64,000 nt of DNA, from NCBI GenBank assembly GCA_048213135.1, contig PS015045.1, forward strand, positions 37,279 through 101,278, in the 5' to 3' direction. Within the stretch, counting starts at the first letter, position 1. The number at the start of each line of letters is the position of its first letter. A program made the position numbers and the translations under genes. The DNA comes from Reclinomonas americana ATCC 50394. Taxonomy: Eukaryota > Jakobida > Jakobea > Jakobida. This document shows, piece by piece, positions 10,704-20,900 of the stretch. The notes under the pieces were generated by a model. That model did no database searches, was not told the DNA's origin, and saw only the letters and a list, made by a program, of their open reading frames with translations.

Positions 10704-11937
10704 TCACCCCTTCCTCTCCCCTTGGTCCGCACGACATCGAAAGAGCACACACTCGGCATCCTCCACCAGGAAGCACCGGAGCACCACCTCTGCCAGCACT
10801 CGCGAGTCGTCCTCTTCCTCCTCCTGCATCTCCTGGACGACCTCCAAAACCGCCCGCGCACGGTCCAGCTCGTTCCGTGCGAGTGCGCACTGCGTGGACC
10901 ACACTCGAACAAATCTGCCGCTGCCGCTCACCACCTGCTGACCGTCGGAAGCGACGGCGACACACTGCACCCACGCAGTGTGACCGCCAAACTGCCGTTC
11001 CTCCTCTCCACTCTCAAGCGACCACATTCGCACGGTCATATCACCACCGCCGCTCACTACGTGCCTCCCGTCGGGAGTGACAGTGACAGAATGCACCGGA
11101 CCAGTGTGCCCCTCCATCGGTCGCACTTGCTGGCCACTCGCCAGAGACCACACACGCACTATGCGGTCCACACTTCCACTCACCACGTGCTGGCCATCGG
11201 GTGTGATGGTAACAGCATGCACGCCTCCCCCGTGACCCCCAAATCGCCGCACCTCCTCACCCCTCACCAGTGACCACAAGTGCAAGGTGTAGTAATCACT
11301 CCCACTGACAATGTGCCGACCATCGGGAGTGATGGCGACTGAATACACCACCCCGGTGTTTGCCGCACACCGTTGCACGAGNNNNNNNNNNNNNNNNNNN
11401 NTCCTCACCCCTCACCAGTGACCACAAGTGCAAGGTGTAGTAATCACTCCCACTGACAATGTGCCGACCATCGGGAGTGATGGCGACTGAATACACCACC
11501 CCGGTGTTTGCCGCACACCGTTGCACGAGTTCTCCACTCGCCATCGACCACACGCGCACTGTGCGGTCAGCACTCCCACTCACAGCGTGCTTCCCATCGG
11601 GAGTGACGGCGACACAATGCACCGGTTCAGTGTGTCCCTCCATTCGCCGCACCTCCTCGCCACTCGCCAGTGACCACACGAGCACAGTCTTGTCCCAGCT
11701 GCCGCTGACTACAAACTGACCATCAGCTGTGACGGCCACTGATGTCACCCACCTGCTATGTCCCTCCATTCGTCGCACCTCCTTGCCAGTCACCAGAGAC
11801 AACACTCGCACACTGCCATCTTGGTGGCCAGTCGCAACGTGCTGACAGTCGGGTGTGACGGTGACACAGTTCACGGAGCCTCCACTGCCAAGCAGGCAGT
11901 GGCTGGGGAACAGAGGAGGAGGAGGAGGAGAGGACAT
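10704..11937 (-). CDS. WD40-propeller protein, tandem-array member 4 (frame broken only by an assembly artefact)
   Basis: As assembled the frame breaks at the 20-N gap 11382-11401. The 128 bp left of the gap (11254-11381) and the 128 bp right of it (11402-11529) are identical, so the contig ends overlap and were not merged. Removing one copy plus the N (148 bp) restores a single frame from MSSPPPPPLFPSH at 11937 to the stop at 10704, giving 361 aa with seven blades. The tail CALARNELDRARAVLEVVQE is typical, but the last residues (RADQGERKG) differ from the PSMHL ending of members 1-3 and resemble those of member 5. Confidence 0.82.
11254..11529. repeat. Exact 128-bp duplication flanking a 20-N gap (assembly artefact)
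   Basis: Both arms begin tcctcacccctcaccagtga and end ccgttgcacgag. Their identity and the restored frame upon merging argue for an unmerged overlap, not a real tandem repeat. Confidence 0.85.
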
Positions 11938-12320
11938 GGTGTCACACAGAGGGAGGGAGAGAGGGTGAGAGCGCGCTGGTGATGTGAATGCGTGAGAGTG
12001 TGGGGGACAGAAAAATCGAGGAGGACAGGTCTTCCTTCTGACCACTTGCCGCTCCTCTTCCTCCTGCTCATCATCATCAGTACGTTCCCTGCGCACAGTT
12101 TCTCTGAGCACCACGAAGAGTACAACTGCAAGTTCAGCGACAGGGAGAGGGAGAACGAAAAAAAGGTTCACTCGACTTATGATGCAACGTCTCTGCAAGG
12201 CCGGAAAGGAATTCAGTTGCTTGCTGTTTGGCGCAGATACTCAACAACCGGATAAAGGCGCTTCGTGAAATACACGGTTATGCCCCGACGAGAGAGAAAG
12301 AGAGCAGAGTCTTGACATCT
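11938..12320. promoter_or_regulatory. Spacer between WD40 members 4 and 5 with upstream element
   Basis: Positions 12098-12180 carry the third copy of the block shared with members 2 and 3 (gagcaccacgaagagtacaa at its start, gttcactcgactta near its end). The 3' flank of member 5 (12255-12320) aligns with the 3' flank of member 4 (10620-10660), including a gtgaaatacac / gtgaagtacac string. This shows whole-unit duplication. Confidence 0.4.
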
Positions 12321-13247
12321 TCACCCCTTCTCTTCCCCTCGGTCCGCACGGCACCGAAACAGCACACACTCGGCATCCTCTACCAGGAAGCAGCGCAGAA
12401 CCATCTCTGCCAACACGCGCGCATCCCCCTCCTCTGTCAGCATCTCCTGGACGGCCTCCATGGCCGCCCTCGCAGCNNNNNNNNNNNNNNNNNNNNNNNN
12501 NNNNNNNNNNNNNNNNNNNNNNNNNNNNNNNNNNNNNNNNNNNNNNNNNNNNNNNNNNNNNNNNNNNNNNNNNNNNNNNNNNNNNNNNNNNNNNNNNNNN
12601 NNNNNNNNNNNNNNNNNNNNNNNNNNNNNNNNNNNNNNNNNNNNNNNNNNNNNNNNCTGACCGTCGGGGGAGACGGCAACCGAGTGCACGACACGCGTGT
12701 GTCCCTGCAGCCGACGCACCTCCTCGCCACTCGCCAGTGACCACACGCGCACACTTCTGTCTCCACATCCGCTCACAATGTGCTGGCCATCGGGAGTGAC
12801 GGCGACTGTGGAGACTCCACTTTGGTGGTTGTCAAATCGTCGCACCTCATTCCCCGTCGCCAGTGACCACACTCGCACAGAGTTGTCACTGCCTGCGCTC
12901 ACGACATACCGACCATCGGGGGTCACAGCAACACACCACAGGTTGTTCAGGTGCCCCTCCATGCGTCGCACCTCCTCGCCACTCGCCAGTGACCACACTC
13001 GCACAATGCTGTCATAGCCGCCACTCACAATGTGCTTGCCGTCGGGGGTGACGGCGACAGAGTACACCCACTTGTTGTGCCCCTCCATGCAACGCACCTC
13101 ATCCCCTGTCGACAGTGACCACACGCGCACTGTGCCATCGTGGATGCCACCCACCACGTGCATTCCATCGGGCGTGACGGCGACAGAGTACACTGCACGT
13201 AGCCAGCTTGACACCCACAGGCTGTTGACGACGAGAGGAAACGACAT
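12321..13247 (-). CDS. WD40-propeller protein, tandem-array member 5
   Basis: It starts MSFPLVVNSLWVSS at 13247, so it lacks the MSSPPPP lead of members 2-4. Five clean blades precede a 180-N gap (12477-12656) that keeps the frame, and the shared tail follows (AARAAMEAVQEMLTEEGDAR, then LRCFLVEDAECVLFRCRA, ending RGEEKG). Two further blades would fit into about 250 bp, so the gap is probably somewhat undersized. The variant ending is shared only with member 4, which suggests that these two are the closest pair. It is the outermost gene of the array and faces the ubiquitin-like-domain gene divergently. Confidence 0.75.
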   Translation of the reverse strand: MSFPLVVNSLWVSSWLRAVYSVAVTPDGMHVVGGIHDGTVRVWSLSTGDEVRCMEGHNKWVYSVAVTPDGKHIVSGGYDSIVRVWSLASGEEVRRMEGHLNNLWCVAVTPDGRYVVSAGSDNSVRVWSLATGNEVRRFDNHQSGVSTVAVTPDGQHIVSGCGDRSVRVWSLASGEEVRRLQGHTRVVHSVAVSPDGQXXXXXXXXXXXXXXXXXXXXXXXXXXXXXXXXXXXXXXXXXXXXXXXXXXXXXXXXXXXXAARAAMEAVQEMLTEEGDARVLAEMVLRCFLVEDAECVLFRCRADRGEEKG

Positions 13248-13780
13248 CAGCTCGAGAGAGGGAAGAGAAGGCAAAAATAGCTCGACGTTTATGTCCGGGC
13301 GCGTCTGGATCAGCAGCTCACTGTGCCTGCGCTCTCACACAGAGTTAGGAGAGTACTGTAATTGTAGAAACAGCAGGGAAAGTGCCTGGACGCTGCTGGA
13401 AGACAATTTGCGGTGTCGACGTCGACGTCGCAACTCTCTGTGAATCCACTGCGCTCTGAGCACTGTTGCTTTGACCCTTGCATTCTTGTAGCATGGTACC
13501 CTTCATCCTCGATCCTTAACCCTTGCATCCACGACCCTCTGGCAGCTGCAGGACACCGAATTCTAAGGTCAATTACGTATCACTTCGCGCGCGAACTCCC
13601 CTGAGAACTGCTTGCTGGAGAGTGCGTGATGGCGCTCCCACAGCTTCTTCCGTGTGCAAATTGACACGAGACGGCGCTCATTGTTTCTGATTCGGCCCGC
13701 AGGACAAAGGGCCCTCATCACTCAACACGCGCGGGCCCAACGCACGCACGCACACACTCTCACTCTTTACCACAACAACC
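13248..13780. promoter_or_regulatory. Divergent promoter region with GACGTC palindrome array
   Basis: This lies between the start of WD40 member 5 (minus) and the start of the ubiquitin-like-domain gene (plus). At 13415-13430 gtcgacgtcgacgtcg is a tandem palindromic ACGT-core motif, 170 bp from the first start and 350 bp from the second. I see nothing else. Confidence 0.4.
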
Positions 13781-14042
13781 ATGTCAGCACCGCCTCCAGC
13801 AGCAGCAACAGGCACTGCAGGACGCTTCCTGGCACATGCAACGTCGAGCACAGCGGCTCCCGTTTTACGAGTCGACAGCAGCAACAGCAATAGCAACAGT
13901 GCAACAGCGCCCGTGATGATGTCACCAGTCGCACCGCAAGTTCGCGATGCGCAAGTCGAGAAGAGGAAACGAAAGGTGGGCGGTTTTTTCGCGCTTTTTT
14001 GTGTGATTTAGGTGCTTGTTTTNNNNNNNNNNNNNNNNNNNN

Positions 14043-14077
<35 letters not shown>

Positions 14078-17000
14078 GTGAGTGAGTGAGAGAGACAATG
14101 AGTGAGTGAGTGAGAGAGACAATGAGTGAGTGTGTGTGTGTGTGTGTGTCGTTTGCTGACGATTGCTGACGATTGCTCGTCTTTCTCTGCTCTTTAGATC
14201 TTGTTGGATAAGAAGCAGCGGAACCAACTCAAGTTCAAGATCAAGATGCTGTTGCACGATGAGCGATTGCAGCCGCGTGATTGTTGCGTTTGCGAAGCTT
14301 TGCATGTTGGTGTTCGTTTGTCTGTGCGATCGCCTTTCTGCGTTTCTGCATTCCAAGCCATCCTCGCACTCCACTGCCGATGGTCAAGTTACCGCCGCTC
14401 ACGCGCTGTCTATCACGAAGAAGCGACTGTGTTCATTCAAGCACGAGAGTCTTCTTCTCTCCCGCTCTTCCAAAGCACGGCTGATTCGTTGCCTGATATG
14501 TGTCTCTATTGTCTCCCTTTGCTACATGCACACTCCCGATCTCTTTGAGTGAGCCTTGCTCCTGTGTGCTCCTCTTTCCAGTCCAATTGATCATTTTTAT
14601 CTCTCTCTCTCTCTCTATGTATGTGTGCGTGAGTGCGTGAGTGTGTGTCGCTAGATGATCTGGCTTTGACTCCTCTTCCAAAGCACGGCTGATTCGTTGC
14701 CTGATATGTGTCTCTGTTGTCTCCCTCTGCGGCATGCACACTCTCCATCTCTTAGAGTGTGTTAGCTTATGTGTGCTCGTCTTTCTGGTCCATGGGATCA
14801 TTTGCGTCTCACTCACTCTCTCTCTCTCTCTNNNNNNNNNNNNNNNNNNNNNNNNNNNNNNNNNNNNNNNNNNNNNNNNNNNNNNNNNNNNNNNNNNNNN
14901 NNNNNNNNNNNNNNNNNNNNNNNNNNNNNNNNNNNNNNNNNNNNNNNNNNNNNNNNNNNNNNNNNNNNNNNNNNNNNNNNNNNNNNNNNNNNNNNNNNNN
15001 NNNNNNNNNNNNNNNNNNNNNNNNNNNNNNNNNNNNNNNNNNNNNNNNNNNNNNNNNNNNNNNNNNNNNNNNNNNNNNNNNNNNNNNNNNNNNNNNNNNN
15101 NNNNNNNNNNNNNNNNNNNNNNNNNNNNNNNNNNNNNNNNNNNNNNNNNNNNNNNNNNNNNNNNNNNNNNNNNNNNNNNNNNNNNNNNNNNNNNNNNNNN
15201 NNNNNNNNNNNNNNNNNNNNNNNNNNNNNNNNNNNNNNNNNNNNNNNNNNNNNNNNNNNNNNNNNNNNGCAGCAACTGCAGCAGGAGCAACCGCCGTCTC
15301 AGCCGCATCATCACCATCACCACCACCATCACCTCGCACCACCGCAATCCTCGACCAAGCATCACCGATTGTCGCCAACAGACTCGTGGAGGCGATCGTC
15401 GGCCAGTGGAGAAAGAGGAGGAGGAGGTGGTGGTGGTGGTGGTGGTGGAAGTGCAAGGAGGACATCCACCTCGCCCGGCAGTGGGAGACGATCGCGCAGC
15501 CCCACTGCATCGCAGCCTGCGGCAACGTTGCCGCAATCGACGCGACCGACCATTACTGCACCCCTGCGCACGTCGGCTCTACCGACGACCACGGAACCCT
15601 TGTCGCCGGCCGATTTGTCGCGACTGAACAAGTCGCCACGCTCGCCAGAGGATGCTGCCGCCGCTCGCGCGTTCCTCGCGTCGGTTATGGGCGCGCCACC
15701 ACCTCCAGCGACCACCACCACCACCACGTCCACGACGACCACGGCCACGTCGCCACCGCCTGTGGTCTTTAACGCAGCGCCGTCGGCATTCTCACCTCCG
15801 CGCGTGCGTGCCAACGGCACGGGTGCGTCGCCACCGCGACAGAGAGAGGACGCAGCAGCAGCTCGAAACATGCCCTCGCAGTTTATCGCACAAGCGCCGC
15901 CCTCTGCCGACTTGTTTGCCGAAGCCAGCAAGCAATTATTGGCGCATGTGGGATCGTTGCGTTTCTCGACTCGGCGTGCTCTCGAAGGGGGATGACATGG
16001 TTGCCTCACTCTCTCTCGCAGTCCACCTGCGCAGGAGGCTGGCGGAGCGAATGGCAGCTTTCTCGCACCTCCAACATCTGCTTCGAATGTTCAGCGTGCC
16101 TTTACACCGCCGAGCTCGCCACCAGCACCCGCGCCACCTGTGCACACACCCGTTCCGTCCACCGTATCGCGCAGGTGAGCGCAGTGTTCCTTCATTGTTC
16201 GTGTGTCTCGCCACGCACTCACTCGCTTCCATATGGGGCAGTTCTGACGCCTCACCGTCACCCGCGCTCTGTATTCTCGTCCGAGCCGTTGCCAGTCCGG
16301 CCATGTCGATTGAGGTGTCACCGCGCACCACTGTGGGCAAACTGAAATCACTGATTCAGGAGCGGAACGGTGCACCGGTGGAGGCACAGCGGCTGGTGTT
16401 CCTCGGTCGTATGTTGGACGACGACTCACGATCACTGGCCGACCTCAAGGTCACCAACGACAGCACCGTGCAACTGGCTGTGCGTGGTCAGCGGCGCGAT
16501 GTGAACGGGACGGTGACCATGTCGCCACTCACGCTGATGGTGCCGGGACAGATGCCAGTTGCGTGAGAAACACGATCCATTGCTGCCAGGCAGCACCGCC
16601 ATCCGTGTTTCAACTCTCCTGATTTACTCTTCTCGTTGTCTGTTCTCATTTTTATGTCATGCTGTCTCGCCTCACTTACTCTCCAAGCTCACGCTTCCCT
16701 TTCCTCTCTCACATATCTATTTTGTCTCCGTTCTTATCGTGGACCATCCATCTCGTGTCTTCCCTCGTCGTACTCATCGCTGCAGCTGTCCTTCGCGTGC
16801 CTGTGATCTCGCTTTCATCCTTTCTCGCTTCATGCGTCAACCCTCTTCCTTTGTCTTCCTCCTGCCCCTCTAGCTCACACACTCTGCTTCTGTCCGTCCC
16901 TCTCAGTCCCTCTCTCATCCTCTCCCTCTCCGTCTCCCTCTTCCCTCTTCCCTCTCCCTGTCCCTCTCCCTGTCCCTGTCCCTCTTCCCTCTTCCCTCTC

Positions 17001-17806
17001 CCTGTCCCTCTCCCTCTCCCTCTCTCTCGCCCTCTCCCTCTCCCCCTCTCTCGCCCTCTCCCTCTCCCTCTCCCTCTCCCTCTCCCTCTCCCTCTCCCTC
17101 TCCCTCACCTTTGCCCTCTCCCTCACCCTCTCCGCAGCCACCACCTGCCACAGCATCCACCGCTTCCCCTTCCATCCCTTCTGCCCCTTCCGCCCCCTCC
17201 GCCCCTTCCATCCCTTCCGCCGCCCCTCCATCACAAGCAAGCTCCAACGGCTCCTCGCCGGCCAGCTCCGTGTACCTACCACGCACCGCCAGTGCGACGG
17301 TCGGCGCCGGCGTTCCGCTCGGCTACCGCGTCCCGTTGGCCTCGCCGCACTCGCCGGCTACTTCGGACTCGCTGAACACGACCAGTGCCGACATGTCGCC
17401 GTCGACGCCAGGCAGTCACCCGCGGTCGGCCTCGATGAGTCCCACGGCGGCGGCCCGTGTTCGTGCACGGATACGCGACGTGTGTGCACGCTCGGAAGAC
17501 GCCATGCGTCCATCGCACCCCGCTCGTCGTGTGTGGAAGGACATTATGCGTGCACATGCTGCGCTGGGAGCGGATCACAAGGTGGAGTGCTTGAAGGTCG
17601 AATCGTTGCTCGGTGAGTCTCTTGCTGTTGTTGTCGTGAACGGGCTTTCTGTCGTGTGACTCAACTCCCGATCAGAGGAACTGTCGGCCATTGTTACCGA
17701 GCAGACCAATCTTCTGTCGTTTATCATGGAACGCGGTGGCATTCCGCAGGCGCCCATGTCGCCTCCCAGTGGCACGCACCAAAACGGATTCGACATGAAA
17801 TTGTAA
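13781..17806 (+). CDS. Ubiquitin-like-domain protein with low-complexity linkers (7 exons, one gap)
   Basis: Exons: 13781-13975, 14198-14282, a third that starts in or near the gap 14832-15268 and ends at 15955, 16022-16174, 16242-16557, 17138-17612, 17676-17806 (TAA). Exons 3-7 are phase-consistent; joining exons 1-2 to them across the gap is less sure. Exon 2 encodes a basic helix (ILLDKKQRNQLKFKIKMLLH). Exon 3 is rich in His, Gly, Ser, Pro and Thr runs. Exon 5 encodes a full ubiquitin fold (about 16264-16488): ALCILVRAVASPAMSIEV, TTVGKLKSLIQERNG, QRLVFLGRMLDD, STVQLAVRG. There is no terminal Gly-Gly, so it is a domain and not a conjugated tag. The C-terminus is helical. Three donors are GTTGCG. 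Specific function unknown. Confidence 0.6.
16558..17137 (+). repeat. Intron of the UBL gene made of (TCCCTC)n-type repeats
   Basis: The intron starts GTTGCGTGAG and ends CTCTCCGCAG. From about 16870 to 17130 it is almost pure pyrimidine with irregular tccctc hexamers. The stop codon TGA at 16564-16566 lies just inside it, so a reader who missed the GTTGCG donor would end the gene there. Confidence 0.65.
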
Positions 17807-17944
17807 ACCACGCTGTACTAAGTAAGGCATTTCTTATCCACACACTTTAAAGAGAGAGAGAGAAAGTAACAAGATTTGAACAAGATTGGCTGTCGATTCA
17901 CACACGCGGACGAGGCACGCGGACCACCGACGAAAAACATATCA

Positions 17945-20900
17945 TTAGACTCTTCTGGACAGCGACGCCGACACACCCGGCTGCTGCTGCTGCTGCTGTG
18001 GAGGCCACGGCGGCAATTCTGTGGAGCTCTGCACGCGTCGTGCAGCCACCGCAGTTGTCGTGGCTGCGCCCGCCGGCACCGCCTGTCGCACAAACTGCAC
18101 GTGCACGAGAATGCACTGCTCCGTGCGACCATCCTCGTCGTTGACAAACACATACACGTGTCGCGTAGCCTCCTGTGATTGGGCCGGCAAGCGCAAGCGA
18201 ATCCAACCCTTCTCTCCCGGACCGAGGCGCAGTTGCTCCGCTCCCACCGGAATCGACATGAGAGGCGGATGGCTGGTGCGAATGGTGAACGTGCGCGCCA
18301 TTTGGAGTGCGTTGCGGAAGGAGATTTTCTGAGAGGAAGCGAGTGAGTGAGATGCAAGCACACACTCACCCTGAGAAGAATGAATGCCAACACACCCTCT
18401 TCGACTCCTCATTGAGTGGCAACACAATGTCGAACTTGTAGTCCACTGCCGGCGGCGCAGCGTGACACACGGCAAGAGTGGAGTACAGAATGACACCCGC
18501 AGAAGCATCTGCAGAAAATGCGTCAACGGCTGATGCAGCACAAACACAGCAGCCAACGGCTCCGCGTACCGAGCGTGTTGAGAATGATCTCTGCTTGCCC
18601 CGGCTCACGCGGCTGGAACTCCAAATCCAGCACCGTTGTGGAACCCGGCTGCACCACCACCGGCACCGCTGGCACTGTGTTCAACACCGGATTGGACGAC
18701 ACCGTGACCACCTACACACAACAAAAAACCCGCATGTAAGTGACTTGTCCACGTGTGTGCTCCCTCCCTTCTTTTTCTCTCACCTGCATCGGCGCCGCAC
18801 TCGTCAACACCGGCAAGCGCAGCATGTCGCGCGACACCTGGCCAGCCGTCCCATTCACGCTCAGCTTGTTCAGCGGGTGCACCGTCACCTCCCACAAATC
18901 CGTCAAATTGACCAGGAACGAATCGCTGTAGAGGCACACGAGGAAGGTGCTGGGCTGGCCCACGTCGCCGCAACGGACGCGCAAATCCACCAGGTGCATC
19001 TCGCTCTCCACTTGTCGCTTGCGCACCGTCACTTGCGCCTCGGGTGTCGTGGAGCATCCGTACCGCTGCTCCACCGGATACAAACGCACCGAGCTCACGC
19101 TGTTGCCGACGGCGGAGGACGGTGGCGGTGGACCGTCGGTCCACGCCTGCGCGTCTGAGACGGCGCCGGGGAAGAGGTGGGCCATGTAGGCGTCGCCGAG
19201 TGTGCCCGGTCGCAGGCACAGGCTCTTGCGGAAGATCTCGTTGCGGCCGCAATAGAACGAAAAGTGACTGTCGACCACGTGCGGGCGCATCTCGATCTCG
19301 AACGACAGAATGCGGAACACGTCGCCCGAGCCGTCGTAGATGGTCACCTCGGCGTGCCGCAGCTGACCGCCGCGTCGACGCAGGGTGTCCACAGGAATGT
19401 CGGGGGCGCGCAACGTCTTGAACACAAACGGCAACTGCAGCGTCTCTCCCGGATGTACCGTGACCACGCCGTCGCGATCGGCCAAACCCTCCTCCACTGG
19501 AATTCCGCTGCGTGCTCGGCCAGCGGCAAACGGATTCGCCTGCTCGGCCGAGATCTCACGCAGCAGCTCCCACTCCACCGGCTCGGTCACCAGTCGCAGC
19601 TCCGATTGATCGCCTGAGGAAGAGGAGGGGTGTGGGCGTCATTGGGGGATGAAGGGGCGCCGAAAGTACTCAAATATACCTTCCACAACCACTCGCAGCA
19701 ACTGCGGCTGCTGTGTGGGATTCTGCAGCGTGTACTCGTAGAACACGGCGTAGCCGACGGAGCTGCGGAGTCGCACCGTGTCGGTCAGGGTCTTGCGCGC
19801 AGCCATTTTGGCGGCCTCGAGTCGGTGATCGGTGCGGTAGTTCTCCACCGACACCATCATTTTGTCGGGCGCACCAATGGCGGCACGCTGGTGATGCAGC
19901 TCCTCGCGCACGCCCTGCATGGGTCGGGCGTGCAGAAGAGGGTTTTCTGGGGGGAGTGGAGGAGAGAGAAAAGGGTGAGGACAGGGGAAGTGTGAATGAG
20001 AGAAGGGAACTGAGAAGGAGTCAGAAAGCAAGAGTGAGAAAGTGCGATATGATGGTACACTAAACGAATGAAGAAGAAGAAGAAGGAGGAGAAGGGGAGA
20101 GGAGAAGAAGAAGAAGAAGAAGAAGAAGAAGAGAGAGAGGAGAGAGCTAACAAGATGAAAGACTGGGAGACATGGGTACGTCCAGTCTCCAAACCGTCAG
20201 TCTCACAGTCTCTCCCTGTCCTTCAAGTCTCAACCTCTCAACCTCTCAGTCTTCCTATCTCTTCTCCCTCCTTCTCCCTTTCCTTCTCCTCCCTCTCCTC
20301 CTCCCTCTCATCTCCTTCCCCCAGCTCACCTGCTGGACCAACCACCGGCAACCCGCTATCATCGCGACAGCCGATGCAGGCCAACCGCAAATGCAACTTG
20401 CCGACCACATACTGCCGTGCGGTGAACGAGTCCACGTCACTGATGACGGGGCACGACAGCAGCTGCTTCACGCCCTGTCGCTGCTGCCGCAGCAGATTGC
20501 GCAACGGCGCATGCACACGCCCAATGACCGTCTGCGTGTCACTGTCCCACACATCGATGACGATGGTGCGGCACATCATGTACTTGAGGAAGTTCTCAAA
20601 CTCGGCCGCGGACATGCCGTTGCGCTCGACGCGGTGGCGGATTTCGAAGCCGCTCTGTGTGAGGAAATAAGGAGGAATGGGTGAGCGTGTGAATTGGGAA
20701 TGAATCTCATGTCTCCTCTCTTCCCTGGCAATCCACACTCTGACTGAGAAAGCCAAAGTGCTGCGCTTGCTCTTGTCTTGCGGACACAGGCATTCCCACT
20801 GTCCTCTCTCATTTTTTCATTGCACTTCAATATCCCCACTGCATTCTTTCTCCTTCCTTTCTGTGGCTCTGCTCCCTCTAAACTCACATTCGACACATGT

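Noticed and set aside
6152-13247. CRISPR-like or satellite array, because short DNA strings recur at regular spacing
   Set aside because: The 126-bp period is the coding period of WD40 blades, and the frame is open throughout.
13415-13430. Mobile-element terminal repeats, because GTCGAC palindromes recur across the window
   Set aside because: There is no paired inverted arrangement, target-site duplication or transposase ORF.
16900-17130. A rule that introns are always pyrimidine-rich on the sense strand
   Set aside because: It holds for many introns, but NPHP4 intron 16 (20655-22344) is purine-rich on the sense strand.
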